From Microbispora hainanensis (GTDB taxonomy: Bacteria; Actinomycetota; Actinomycetes; Streptosporangiales; Streptosporangiaceae), in the NCBI RefSeq assembly GCF_006874475.1, contig NZ_VIRM01000005.1, positions 124,001 to 188,000 of the forward strand: a stretch of 64,000 bases of DNA. The letters run 5' to 3'. Positions within the stretch are counted from its first letter, which is position 1, and each line of letters starts with the position of its first letter. The notes beneath the pieces were generated by a model that was given only the letters and a program-made list of their open reading frames with translations, searched no databases and had not been told where the DNA came from. Positions 1 to 8,403 of the stretch are shown here, in pieces. Both the position numbers and the translations under genes were made by a program.

Positions 1-3000
1 ACGTGCCCGCCACCGGGTTCCACAGGTAGACGCCGCCGTCGTTGCTCGCGGTCGCCAGCAGCGGACCGGCCGGGCTGAAGACGGCCGACACCAGCCGGTC
101 GGCCGTCCCCGTGAGCGAACGCAGGCGGCGGCCCGTGACCGGGTCCCACAGGCGTACGTAACCGTCGTTGCCGCAGGCGGCGAGCATGCCGCCGTCGGCG
201 GAGAAGCCGACCGAGGTGATGCGGCGGCCGTGGCCGCGCATCGTCTGGACGGCCTGCCCGGTGTGCGGGTCCCACAGGCGGGCGGTGCCGTCGTTGCTGG
301 AGGTCGCGAGCTGCCGCCCGTCGGGGCGGAACGCGAACGGCCACACCGAGCCCCGGTGCCCGGTCAGCTCGGCCCGCACCTGGCCCGTGCGGTGGTCCCA
401 TATTCGTACAACCCCGTTGCTGTCGCCGGTCGCCAGCAGCTCGCCAGTGGGGTCGAACAGGACCTGGTAGACGGCACCGCGGTGGCCGGGGAGGCTGCCG
501 GCGGACTCGCCCGTGGCCGGGTCCCACAGCCGTACGGCTCCCTCCGTGTCGCCGGAGGCGAGCAGCCGGCCCTCCGGGTGGAAGGCGAGGGAGTAGATCC
601 GGCCGGGGTGACCGGTCAGGTGGTGCACCGCGGCGCCGGTGCGGGGGTCCCAGACGCGCAGCACGCCCTGGCCGTCACCGGCGGCCAGCCGGGTGCCGTC
701 GGGGCTGAGGGCCAGGCGGTAGACGGCTCCGCTGTGGCCGTGCAGGTGGTGGCGCACCCGCCCGGTTGCGAGGTCCCACACGCGGATCGCCCCCGCGCTG
801 TCTCCGGTCGCCAGAAGTCCCGGCAGGAACACGGCGGTGTAGATCGGGGCGGTGTGACCCGGCAGCTCCCACACGAGCTCGCCGGACGCCCAGACCCGCA
901 TGACCCCGTCCGCGCCGCCGGCCGCGATCAGGTCGCCCGAGGTGACCACGGGCCACACGCCCTCGGGATGGCCGCGCAGGACGTGCGCCTGCTCGCCGGT
1001 GGCCGGGTCCCACACCCGCACGGTGCCGTCGCTCGCGCCGGTCACCAGCCCGGCCTCGCCGTAGGCGACCTTGTAGACGCGGCCCCGGTGGCCCTGCAGC
1101 GTGCGCAGGGCGGACCCGGTGACGCTGTCGCAGACCAGGACGCCGCCGTCCTCCCCGCCCAGGGCGACCACGCCCCCGCCCGGGTCGTAGGCGACCGGTT
1201 CGGGCAGGCGGCTGCTGTTGAAGTGATAGCCGTACGGCACGCCGACGACGGCGGGGGCCAGCTCGGCGCCGACCGTGCCGCCGTCCGTGCCGCCGTCCGT
1301 GCCGCCGTCCGTGCCGCCGTCCGTGCCGCCGTCCGTGCCGGGGACGGCGGGCGCGACGGCCGCGCCGCGCAGCTCGGGCGCTCCCCGGGGGACGCCGGTG
1401 ACGTCGATGAGCGCCGCACGGTCCCAGCGGCTGCCCTCGACGGCGACGTCCCGCAGGTCGGCGCGGGCGAACCGGGCCCGGGTGAGATCGGCGCCGCGCA
1501 GGTCGGCGCCCACCAGCACGGCCTCGTCCAGGCGCGCCCCCGCGAGCCGGGCGTTCCTGAGCACCGCGTGGGACAGGTCGGCCCCGACGAGCCGGGTGTC
1601 GGTGAGGTCGGCGCCGGTGAGGTCCACGCCCTGCAGCTCGCGATAGGACAGGTCCTCGCCGCTGAGCCGGGCTCCGCGCAGGTCGGTGGCGGCGGAGGTG
1701 CGCAGCCGGGTGGTCACCTTGATGGCGTTGGCCCGCGCGACGTCGTCGGCACCGGAGGAGGCGAGCGTGCGGGCGGCCCAGGCCTGCAGCCGCGAGGCGT
1801 CGGCCAGGTCGCACAGGAAGTCGACGGCGAGCGCCGACAACGGCCGCAGGCCGAGACCCGGCGCGTGGCCGCCGTCGAGCGACTCCGCCAGGTGCCGGGC
1901 CACCAGCCACTCCACCACCGAGGCGTGGATGAAGCCGAACAACCCCTCGTCCGTACGGACCAGCAGGCTGCCGGCTCCGACGGCGTGCACGGCCTGCTCG
2001 GGCGTCAGCCGCGAGATCCCCTGCCCTGCCGCGGCCGCGCCGCCGTCCGCGACGGCCGGTGCCACTGCCGGTCCGTACGGCACGCGGCCCTGCGCGTCGG
2101 TGGCCAGATCGGTGAGCGTGTCGGCGACCTCGGCCAGCTCCGCCGGGCGCAGGTAGGTCTCGCCGGTCTCCCACAGCCGCAGCGCGAGCGTGGTCGCGGC
2201 CCGCCACAGCTCCTCGCGGGTCAGCCCGCCGGGGGCCCCGGCGACGCCGCGCACGCGCTCCTCCTCGAAGGCCAGCCACGTGTCGAGGATCTCCTGGTAG
2301 AGACCGGCGGCGCTGATCGCCTCCCCGGCCTGGGCGACGGCGCGCAGCCGTTCCGCGGGCAGGTCGGCGATGAAGCTGAGCATGCGGGGGTTGTGCGCGA
2401 GGCCGAGCAGGTCGCCGATGCCGGTGAGCAGGGCCATGCGCTCGTCGGCCGCCTGCTGCGAGCCGTATCGGTTGACCAGGTAGGCGCGGATCTGCTCCTC
2501 GGTGAACTCCTCGATGCTGAGCACCCGCCGGTTGGGCAGCAGGCCGACCTTCTCCCCGAGGGCGGTCATCACCTGGCTGCGCGACTTGAAGTGCTGGGTG
2601 CGCCCGGCCACGAGGATCTTCGCCTTGTCCTCCGCCGCGCGCAGCAGGGTGTCGAGATGGTCGGCGGCCCGCTCGTACGTCACCCGGGTGACCAGCTCGT
2701 CGAAGCCGTCGAACAGCAGCACGATGCGGCCCTGGCGCAGCATGTAGTGGAACGCCTTGAGGTCGATCAGCTCCTCGCCGTGGTCGGCCAGGTGCGCCGC
2801 GACCAGCCCGGCGACCGAGTGCGCCTTGTCGAGGGCGCGCAGCTCGATCAGGATCGGCGTGAGGTGCGGCAGCTCGGCGGGGATGCGCCTGGCCACCTCG
2901 CGCAGCGAGAACGTCTTGCCCCGGCCGAAGTCGCCGAGCACGAGCACGAACCGCCCGTGGTCGGCCGCGAGCAGCCGCATCAGCTCGTCGGTCAGGTCGT

Positions 3001-4987
3001 CGCGCACCTCGCCGCCGGCGCGGTCGAGCTCCCTGAACCGCTGCGGCACGTACAGCTCGGGCGGATAGCGGCGGTCGCCGCGCAGCCTGGCCGTCTGCCC
3101 GGCCACGTAGGACGACAGGTCGAGCAGGCCCTGAAACTCGGTGAAGCTGCGCAGCCGCAGGCCGCGCCGCAATGCGTCGTCACGTAAGGCCCGCGAGGGC
3201 TGCGGCCCCTGGTAGACCAGCTCGGCGGCGTGCTCCAGCCCCGCCGCGTGGACGTGACCGAGGAACGCCTCGACCCGATCCTGGCTCAGCTCCCCGGCGT
3301 GCGCGCCGATCAGGACCTGGCGGACGAACCCGTCCTCGGGGTGGGTGACGAGCAGGCGCGGCGGTTCGCCTGCGACGCGGCGGATCTTGGCCCGCTCGAA
3401 ACGGGTCTCGCAGACCTCGGCGATCCGGTCGAGCAGCAGGTCGGCCGGACCGGCGGGCTCCTCCGGCTCCCGTGCCGGCGGCTCCGGGGCCGCCGCGGCG
3501 GGGGTCTGCGGCCGCCAGCCGCGCCAGCCGTACGGCAGGGCCTCGGGGTCGCCCAGGTCCGGCCTGTCCCTGGTCCACCGGCGCAGCCCCTGTGGCGTGA
3601 TCTGGAGCATCTGGTGACGGCCCGGGGCGAGCGCGGGCACGCACGGCAGCCCCTCCAGCTCCCAGACCTCCTCGGGCCCGCCGCGCCGGGCGTCGCGCCC
3701 GTGGACGAGCAGGTCGAGCCGGGAGCCGAGCAGCCGTTCCAGGGTGGCGGCGTCGCGCAGCCCGGGGCGCGGGGGATGGGCGACGACGCCGATCCGCAGC
3801 CAGCCCTCGAACGGCCGCAGCCGCTCGGCGAACCACGCCGCCTGGGCCTCGCCGACGAAGCCGTGGTCGTCCTCCTCGCGGTGGCTCATCGCGATAGTGG
3901 AGTTGATCCCGGCGACGACCGTGCGCAGCTCGGGCAGTTCGAACAGCGTCCACGGCTGGGCGCTGTCGAAGGCCGGGCCGTCGAGGCCCTGGTAGAGCTC
4001 GCCGAAGAGCGTGGAGAAGTGCCGCCACTTGGGCCAGTAGGGCGGCTGCGGGCGCACGTCGTCGGCCTCGCAGGTGGCGAAGTAGGCCCGGCAGGCCGCC
4101 TTGGTGACGTCGCGCGGCCCGGGGACGACCACCAGCCGCCCGGGTTCGAGCCCCAGCAGCACGCGGAGCCCGGTGAGGAACGCGAGGGCCTGCTCGCACT
4201 CCCGGATGCTGCCCGACTCGGTGAGGTCGCCGGTGACCATCAGCAGGTCGGGTTTGGGCACTCCGGCGTCGGCGAGGCGGGTCAGGTCGGCCCAGACGCT
4301 CGCCTGCAGCTCGCCCGCGTCGAGCGGCTCGTCGGCCTCGGCCAGGCCGCGCCCGAACCGGGGCCCGGCGACGTGCAGCACGGTCACCGAGGAGGCGCCG
4401 CCCGCGCGCTCGGCGGTGGGGAAGGCCGGCTCGGCCGCCGGGGCGCGCCGGGGCCGGGGCACCCGTACGGCGGGGGGCTCGGGCTCGGCGGCCGGATGGA
4501 GGGCATGCGTGCCCGGCCCCGCGGGGAACCGGGGCGGCTCGGCCGGCTTGGCCCGGCCGGCCAGCGCCTGCCCGATCCGGGTCAGCAGCAGCCGCCGCGC
4601 CTCGCCGGGGTCGGTCACGCCGAGGAGGTCCACCCACGTGATCGTGGACAGCAGGCCGTCGAGCGAGACGTCCTCCAGCCGCACCGTCACGAGCTTGTTG
4701 GACGGGTTGCCGGGATCGGCGCGCAGCGCCGCCTGCCATTCGAGCCTGCCGTAACGGGAACCCAGGTAGTTGCGGGTGAGCACGGCGACGACCAGGTCGG
4801 CCTCGCTGACCCCGCGGTCCATGAAGTCGATGAAGTTGGTGCCCGGCACGAAGTCCCACGCCTGCAGCATCGTGCGATAACCGGCGGCCTCGAGCTGCCA
4901 GGCGATCCACGTCGCCCACCGCTCGTCGGCGGGGGAGTAGCTGACGAAGATCTCGGTCCGCGCGTCCCCCCGCCCCGTGTGCGTCAT
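1..4987 (-). CDS. TIR-degenerate phosphoesterase-NACHT-pentapeptide-WD40 STAND protein (C-terminus cut by window edge)
   Basis: A single minus-strand frame stays open from an ATG at 4987 to the window edge, giving at least 1,662 residues. Residues 1-125 are a TIR domain (IFVSYSPADE; putative catalytic Glu83 in RLEW). Residues about 200-450 have the layout of a calcineurin-like phosphoesterase, but most metal ligands are replaced. About 540-640 is an unassigned spacer. NACHT follows, with Walker A GDFGRGKT at 685-692 and Walker B LLFDGFDE at about 757-764. Pentapeptide repeats (DLTGADL-type) span about 1100-1195. A Gly-Gly-Thr-Asp repeat linker lies at 1218-1239, then at least nine WD40 repeats (RVWD/RLWD). 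Known TIR-STAND proteins sense a ligand through C-terminal repeats, oligomerise through NACHT and deplete NAD; that role here is inference. The gene is divergent from the transporter at 5064. Confidence 0.9.
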   Translation of the reverse strand, partial: MTHTGRGDARTEIFVSYSPADERWATWIAWQLEAAGYRTMLQAWDFVPGTNFIDFMDRGVSEADLVVAVLTRNYLGSRYGRLEWQAALRADPGNPSNKLVTVRLEDVSLDGLLSTITWVDLLGVTDPGEARRLLLTRIGQALAGRAKPAEPPRFPAGPGTHALHPAAEPEPPAVRVPRPRRAPAAEPAFPTAERAGGASSVTVLHVAGPRFGRGLAEADEPLDAGELQASVWADLTRLADAGVPKPDLLMVTGDLTESGSIRECEQALAFLTGLRVLLGLEPGRLVVVPGPRDVTKAACRAYFATCEADDVRPQPPYWPKWRHFSTLFGELYQGLDGPAFDSAQPWTLFELPELRTVVAGINSTIAMSHREEDDHGFVGEAQAAWFAERLRPFEGWLRIGVVAHPPRPGLRDAATLERLLGSRLDLLVHGRDARRGGPEEVWELEGLPCVPALAPGRHQMLQITPQGLRRWTRDRPDLGDPEALPYGWRGWRPQTPAAAAPEPPAREPEEPAGPADLLLDRIAEVCETRFERAKIRRVAGEPPRLLVTHPEDGFVRQVLIGAHAGELSQDRVEAFLGHVHAAGLEHAAELVYQGPQPSRALRDDALRRGLRLRSFTEFQGLLDLSSYVAGQTARLRGDRRYPPELYVPQRFRELDRAGGEVRDDLTDELMRLLAADHGRFVLVLGDFGRGKTFSLREVARRIPAELPHLTPILIELRALDKAHSVAGLVAAHLADHGEELIDLKAFHYMLRQGRIVLLFDGFDELVTRVTYERAADHLDTLLRAAEDKAKILVAGRTQHFKSRSQVMTALGEKVGLLPNRRVLSIEEFTEEQIRAYLVNRYGSQQAADERMALLTGIGDLLGLAHNPRMLSFIADLPAERLRAVAQAGEAISAAGLYQEILDTWLAFEEERVRGVAGAPGGLTREELWRAATTLALRLWETGETYLRPAELAEVADTLTDLATDAQGRVPYGPAVAPAVADGGAAAAGQGISRLTPEQAVHAVGAGSLLVRTDEGLFGFIHASVVEWLVARHLAESLDGGHAPGLGLRPLSALAVDFLCDLADASRLQAWAARTLASSGADDVARANAIKVTTRLRTSAATDLRGARLSGEDLSYRELQGVDLTGADLTDTRLVGADLSHAVLRNARLAGARLDEAVLVGADLRGADLTRARFARADLRDVAVEGSRWDRAALIDVTGVPRGAPELRGAAVAPAVPGTDGGTDGGTDGGTDGGTDGGTVGAELAPAVVGVPYGYHFNSSRLPEPVAYDPGGGVVALGGEDGGVLVCDSVTGSALRTLQGHRGRVYKVAYGEAGLVTGASDGTVRVWDPATGEQAHVLRGHPEGVWPVVTSGDLIAAGGADGVMRVWASGELVWELPGHTAPIYTAVFLPGLLATGDSAGAIRVWDLATGRVRHHLHGHSGAVYRLALSPDGTRLAAGDGQGVLRVWDPRTGAAVHHLTGHPGRIYSLAFHPEGRLLASGDTEGAVRLWDPATGESAGSLPGHRGAVYQVLFDPTGELLATGDSNGVVRIWDHRTGQVRAELTGHRGSVWPFAFRPDGRQLATSSNDGTARLWDPHTGQAVQTMRGHGRRITSVGFSADGGMLAACGNDGYVRLWDPVTGRRLRSLTGTADRLVSAVFSPAGPLLATASNDGGVYLWNPVAGT
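1275..1340. repeat. 12-bp in-frame tandem repeat encoding a GGTD linker
   Basis: Five perfect copies of the 12-bp unit gtgccgccgtcc (1275-1334) are followed by a partial sixth. In the minus-strand STAND gene they encode repeated Gly-Gly-Thr-Asp between the pentapeptide repeats and the WD40 propeller. The period is a multiple of three, so copy-number change would alter linker length without a frameshift. Confidence 0.9.
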
Positions 4988-5063
4988 GGGCCCAGTATCC
5001 CCGCTGCCACCGTCGGTTTGGAGGGGTTCGATCATCCTGGGGCCGCCGATATAAGGTGTGCGC

Positions 5064-6254
5064 GTGGCGACCGGGCTGCGGCGATTGAGCGTTCTCGACT
5101 GGATCAGGTTCGGGCTGCTCGCGGCGGGCCTGGTCTTCGTGGCCACCGGCCTGCTGCCGGCCGAGGAGGCCAGGGCCAGCGTCGAACGCATCGCCCCTCT
5201 GCTGCTGTTCCTCGGCGCGGTGATCGTGCTGGCGGAGCTGACCAAGGAGGCGCAGGTCTTCGACGTCATCGCGACCCGCCTCGCGATCGTCGGCCGGGGG
5301 AGCTACGCCGCTCTCTTCTTCCTCTGCACGGCCTTCGCCTCGCTGGTCACGATCGTCTTGAACCTGGACACGACGGCCGTCCTGCTGACGCCGGTCATGC
5401 TGGCCCTGGCGCCGCGCGCGAAGATCGCGCCGCTGCCGCTGGTGATGACCACGGTCTGGCTGGCCAACACCGCGAGCCTGCTGCTGCCGGTCTCCAATCT
5501 CACGAACCTCCTCGCCATGAACCGGGTCGCGCTGACCACGCAGGAGTTCGCCGCGCGCATGTGGCTGCCCCAGGCCGCGTCGATCGCGGTGACGATGGCG
5601 TTCCTGTGGGCGTTCTACTGGCGGCGCGGCGAGCGGGGCGAGGACCGCTACGTGCCGCCGCCTCCGGTGCCGGTGGCCGACCGGGTGCTGTTCGGCGTCG
5701 CGGGGGTGGCGTGCCTGCTGTTCATCGCCGCGATCCTGGCCGGCGTGGAGATCGGCGTGGCGGCCCTCGTCGCGGCGGTCGGGGTGGTCGCCGCCTTCGC
5801 CTGGCGCGACCGGGCCAAGCTCGTGTGGGCGCTGATCCCCTGGCGGCTGCTCGTCTTCGTCACCGGGCTGTTCCTCGTGGTCCCGACGCTCAGCCGCCTC
5901 GGCCTGGCCGACGTGATGCGCGCGATCGTCGGCCTGGGCGGCGACGGGGACGGCGCCTACCGCGCGGCCGCCGCCGGGGCCGCGCTGTCCAACGTGCTCA
6001 ACAACCTCCCGGCGTACGTCGCGGGCGAGCAGGTGATCCCCGCGGCCAACCACACGCAGCTGCTGTCGCTGCTCGCCGGCACCAACCTGGGCCCGGTGAT
6101 CACGCCCTGGGGCTCGCTCGCGACGCTGCTGTGGTTCGAATGGTGCCGGCGCGGAGACGTGCGGGTGCCGCTGGCCAAGTTCGTCGCCACCGGCGCGGGA
6201 CTCGCCGTGATCGGCCTCGCCGCGACGGTGACCGTCCTGATCCTCACCGCCTGA
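5064..6254 (+). CDS. ArsB/NhaD-superfamily ion transporter
   Basis: The protein is about 396 residues with 10-11 predicted membrane segments. It has the ion-transporter superfamily pattern of repeated helical halves with conserved hairpins, for example VLNLDTTAVLLTPV in the first half and ALSNVLNNLPAY in the second, as in ArsB, NhaD and SLC13-type carriers. The substrate could be arsenite, a carboxylate or Na+/H+; no arsR or arsC lies nearby, so none is assigned. GTG at 5064 is preferred over the in-frame GTG at 5058 because AAGG at 5053-5056 sits 7 nt upstream of it and only 1 nt from 5058. It is transcribed away from the STAND gene with a 76-bp gap and ends 39 bp before the convergent hxlR-type gene. 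Confidence 0.85.
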   Translation: MATGLRRLSVLDWIRFGLLAAGLVFVATGLLPAEEARASVERIAPLLLFLGAVIVLAELTKEAQVFDVIATRLAIVGRGSYAALFFLCTAFASLVTIVLNLDTTAVLLTPVMLALAPRAKIAPLPLVMTTVWLANTASLLLPVSNLTNLLAMNRVALTTQEFAARMWLPQAASIAVTMAFLWAFYWRRGERGEDRYVPPPPVPVADRVLFGVAGVACLLFIAAILAGVEIGVAALVAAVGVVAAFAWRDRAKLVWALIPWRLLVFVTGLFLVVPTLSRLGLADVMRAIVGLGGDGDGAYRAAAAGAALSNVLNNLPAYVAGEQVIPAANHTQLLSLLAGTNLGPVITPWGSLATLLWFEWCRRGDVRVPLAKFVATGAGLAVIGLAATVTVLILTA

Positions 6255-6293
6255 GGCGTCACTGCGGCCGGGGCGGGTCCCGGCGCTCGCGGA

Positions 6294-6698
6294 TCACGCC
6301 CTCGGGCCGTCGTACTGTCGCCGTGCCCGTTCGACGTGCTCGAGGTTGGCCGCGCCCCACTCGGCGATCTGTGCGAAGAGGGGCGAGAGCGTGCGGCCGA
6401 GCTCGCTGATCTCGTATTCGACGCGTGGCGGCACCTCGGGATGGTAGGTGCGGACGACCAGGCCGTCGCGCTCCAGCTGGCGCAGGCGCTGGGTGAGCAC
6501 CTTGGGGGTGATGTTCTCGATGCGCCGCTCCAGCTCGACGAACCGCTGGCGTCCGAAGGCATGGAGCGACCAGAGGATGGGCGAGGTCCACCGGCTGAAC
6601 ACGATGTCGACGACCGGGGAGATCGGGCAGGCGAGTTCGGGGTCGGCCGCGGCATCGGCGCTGGCATCGGTCGCGGGCCGGCTCGTCTCGGTCGTCAT
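6294..6698 (-). CDS. HxlR-family winged-helix regulator, probably redox/electrophile sensing
   Basis: A 134-residue protein with the HxlR winged-helix core (ITPKVLTQRLRQLERDGLVVR). Cys24 in LACPI sits just before the helix-turn-helix, where YodB/HypR/QorR-type regulators carry their redox-active cysteine. ATG at 6698 is chosen because GAGGGG lies 8 nt upstream; an in-frame GTG at 6707 would add three residues but has no spaced Shine-Dalgarno. It is divergent from an NmrA-like oxidoreductase gene, a typical arrangement for QorR-qorA-like pairs. It probably represses itself and the neighbour through the repeats at 6716-6743. The inducer is not visible in the sequence. Confidence 0.88.
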   Translation of the reverse strand: MTTETSRPATDASADAAADPELACPISPVVDIVFSRWTSPILWSLHAFGRQRFVELERRIENITPKVLTQRLRQLERDGLVVRTYHPEVPPRVEYEISELGRTLSPLFAQIAEWGAANLEHVERARRQYDGPRA

Positions 6699-6715
6699 GG
6701 CTCGCACCCCTCTGA

Positions 6716-6743
6716 GGTAGTTACTTTCCTCTAGGTACCTACT
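6716..6743. promoter_or_regulatory. Candidate HxlR operator: two direct repeats
   Basis: GGTAGTTACT (6716-6725) and GGTACCTACT (6734-6743) match at 8 of 10 bases with an 18-bp period. The second copy overlaps a perfect palindrome TAGGTACCTA (6732-6741) and a -10-like TATACC (6743-6748) reading toward the oxidoreductase gene. Position between divergent genes and overlap with the promoter fit repression by the adjacent HxlR protein. Confidence 0.55.
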
Positions 6744-6807
6744 ATACCGACGGTGTTAGCGTCGGCCGTCATCGCGAGAAACCACAGAGAAGGACGCAGG
6801 AGTCACC

Positions 6808-7653
6808 ATGATCGTGGTTACGGGTGCGACCGGGAATGTCGGTCGTTCGCTGGTGCGCGCCTTGGCGGAGGCCGGGGAGCGGCTGACGGCGGTGTCGAGG
6901 GGGACGGCCCCGCTGGACCTGCCGAGGGGGATCAGGCACGTGCGGGCCGACCTGGCCGCGCCGGAGACCCTGCGGCCCGCCCTCGACGGTGCCGAGGCCC
7001 TGTTCCTGCACGACGGCGGCACGGGCGGCGTCGGGCTCGACCCGAGAGCCATCCTGGACGTGGCCGGAGCCGCCGGGGTCCGGCGGGTGGTGCTGCTCTC
7101 CTCGCAAGGCGTGGTGACCAGGCCGGAGTCGCAGTCGCACGGCGGTGTCATGCGGGCGGCCGAGGAAGCGGTGCGCGAGTCGGGCCTGGCCTGGACGATC
7201 CTGCGGCCCGGCGTCTTCGCGTCCAACGCCTATGCCTGGGCGGAGTCGGTGCGCGCCGAGCGGACGGTCGCCGCGCCGTTCGGCGACGTCGGGATCCCGG
7301 TGATCGACCCGGCGGACATCGCGGAGGTCGCGGCCGTGGCCCTGCGCGGGGACGAACACGTGGGTCACGCCTATGTGTTGAACGGGCCGGCGGCCGTCAC
7401 GCCCCGGCAGCAGGCCGAGGCGATCGGCGCGGCCCTCGGGGAGCCCGTGCGTTTCGTGGAGCTGACCCGGGCCGAGGCGCACGCGGTGATGGCCGCGTTC
7501 ATACCGGAACCGGCCGTGCAGACCTCGCTGGCCGTCCTCGGCGAGCCCAACGCGGCCGAACTACGGCTCAGCCCGGACGTCGAGCACGTGCTGGGCCGGG
7601 CGCCCCGCTCGTTCGCCGAGTGGGCCCACCGCAACGTCGATGCCTTCCGGTGA
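6808..7653 (+). CDS. NmrA-like NAD(P)-dependent oxidoreductase (atypical SDR; quinone-reductase type)
   Basis: A 281-residue Rossmann protein with the N-terminal nucleotide-binding loop VTGATGNVGRSL at residues 4-15. Its layout is that of atypical short-chain dehydrogenases of the NmrA/QOR2 group (RVVLLSSQGV strand, then LAWTILRPGVFASN). GCAGGAG at 6797-6803 is well placed before ATG 6808. It is divergently paired with an HxlR regulator, as are several quinone- or aldehyde-responsive reductases, so detoxification of electrophiles is the likely role, by inference. Just past the stop there is a short palindrome (ACCGTG-a-CACGGT, 7654-7666) of unknown use. Confidence 0.85.
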   Translation: MIVVTGATGNVGRSLVRALAEAGERLTAVSRGTAPLDLPRGIRHVRADLAAPETLRPALDGAEALFLHDGGTGGVGLDPRAILDVAGAAGVRRVVLLSSQGVVTRPESQSHGGVMRAAEEAVRESGLAWTILRPGVFASNAYAWAESVRAERTVAAPFGDVGIPVIDPADIAEVAAVALRGDEHVGHAYVLNGPAAVTPRQQAEAIGAALGEPVRFVELTRAEAHAVMAAFIPEPAVQTSLAVLGEPNAAELRLSPDVEHVLGRAPRSFAEWAHRNVDAFR

Positions 7654-7784
7654 ACCGTGACACGGTCGCCCCGGTGCTCCGGGCACGGGCGGCCGGCGGC
7701 TATGGGCGGTGCTGAGAACGACACGGCGAAAACTTGTCGGAATCCTCATTCGCCGCACGGAGGGTCTTGGTATGGGATCGATCC

Positions 7785-8396
7785 GTGACAGATGAACAGA
7801 GTCCGCATGTGCGGCGCTTTCCCGCGGCCGACATCGCCAGGGTGAGCGTCTTCGCCGCGTTGATCGCCGTGCTCGGCATGCCGGGCGCGCTGAACATCTT
7901 CGGCGACGCGGTGCCGATCACGTTGCAGACGCTCGGCGTCATGCTCGCCGGGGCGATCCTCGGCACGTGGCGGTCCGCCCTCGCCGTCGTGGTCCTGCTC
8001 GTGCTGGTCGCCGCGGGGCTGCCCCTGCTGGCGGGCGGACGCGGCGGGCTCGGCGTCTTCACCGGGCCCTCGGCCGGCTTCCTGATCGGCTGGCTTCCCG
8101 GCGCGGCCGTGACCGGTTGGATCGTCGAACGCGGCGGGCGCACGCCGTCCACGGTGCGGCTGGTGGCCGCCTGCCTGGCCGGCGGCGTCGGCGTGGTCTA
8201 CCTGTTCGGCATCCCCGTGCAGGCCCTGGTCACCGGGCTGTCCCTGGGCAAGACGGCGCTGCTCAGCGCCGCCTTCCTGCCCGGTGACCTGGCCAAGGCG
8301 GTGCTCGCCTCGATCGTGGCGCGGGGCACCCAGCGGGCCTATCCCGACGCGGTCCCCGCGGTGCACCGCGAGCGGCTGCGAGCGGGCGGGCGGTGA
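7785..8396 (+). CDS. bioY: Biotin ECF transporter S-component BioY
   Basis: A membrane protein of about 203 residues with six predicted helices and the BioY pattern: a substrate-binding region with GDAVPITLQTLGVMLAG near the N-terminus and GGRGGLGVFTGPSAGFLIGW in the middle. BioY captures biotin and docks on the EcfT/EcfA module, here BioN and BioM encoded four and three genes downstream. GTG at 7785 gives a normal-length N-terminus (MTDEQSPHVRR); an upstream TTG at 7734 would add 17 residues, and no Shine-Dalgarno clearly decides between them. It is the first gene of a tight five-gene operon. No BirA or BioQ box was recognised upstream. Confidence 0.9.
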   Translation: MTDEQSPHVRRFPAADIARVSVFAALIAVLGMPGALNIFGDAVPITLQTLGVMLAGAILGTWRSALAVVVLLVLVAAGLPLLAGGRGGLGVFTGPSAGFLIGWLPGAAVTGWIVERGGRTPSTVRLVAACLAGGVGVVYLFGIPVQALVTGLSLGKTALLSAAFLPGDLAKAVLASIVARGTQRAYPDAVPAVHRERLRAGGR

Positions 8397-8403
8397 CGCG
8401 CCC

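Noticed and set aside
1275-1340. 12-bp repeat considered as a CRISPR or phase-variation tract
   Set aside because: The unit is far too short and has no spacers. Since it is a multiple of three it cannot switch the frame.
230-3187. Plus-strand open frame of 985 codons opposite the STAND gene
   Set aside because: It is antisense to a clearly coding frame with recognisable NACHT and WD40 domains. Its translation is low-complexity Gly/Ala/Arg/Val typical of shadow frames in GC-rich DNA.
5058-5063. GTG 5058 as the transporter start
   Set aside because: The Shine-Dalgarno-like AAGG is only 1 nt away from it, while GTG 5064 has 7-nt spacing.
3180-6053. Minus-strand open frame of 957 codons overlapping the STAND and transporter genes
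   Set aside because: It covers the TIR gene in another frame and the transporter in antisense; its composition is non-globular.
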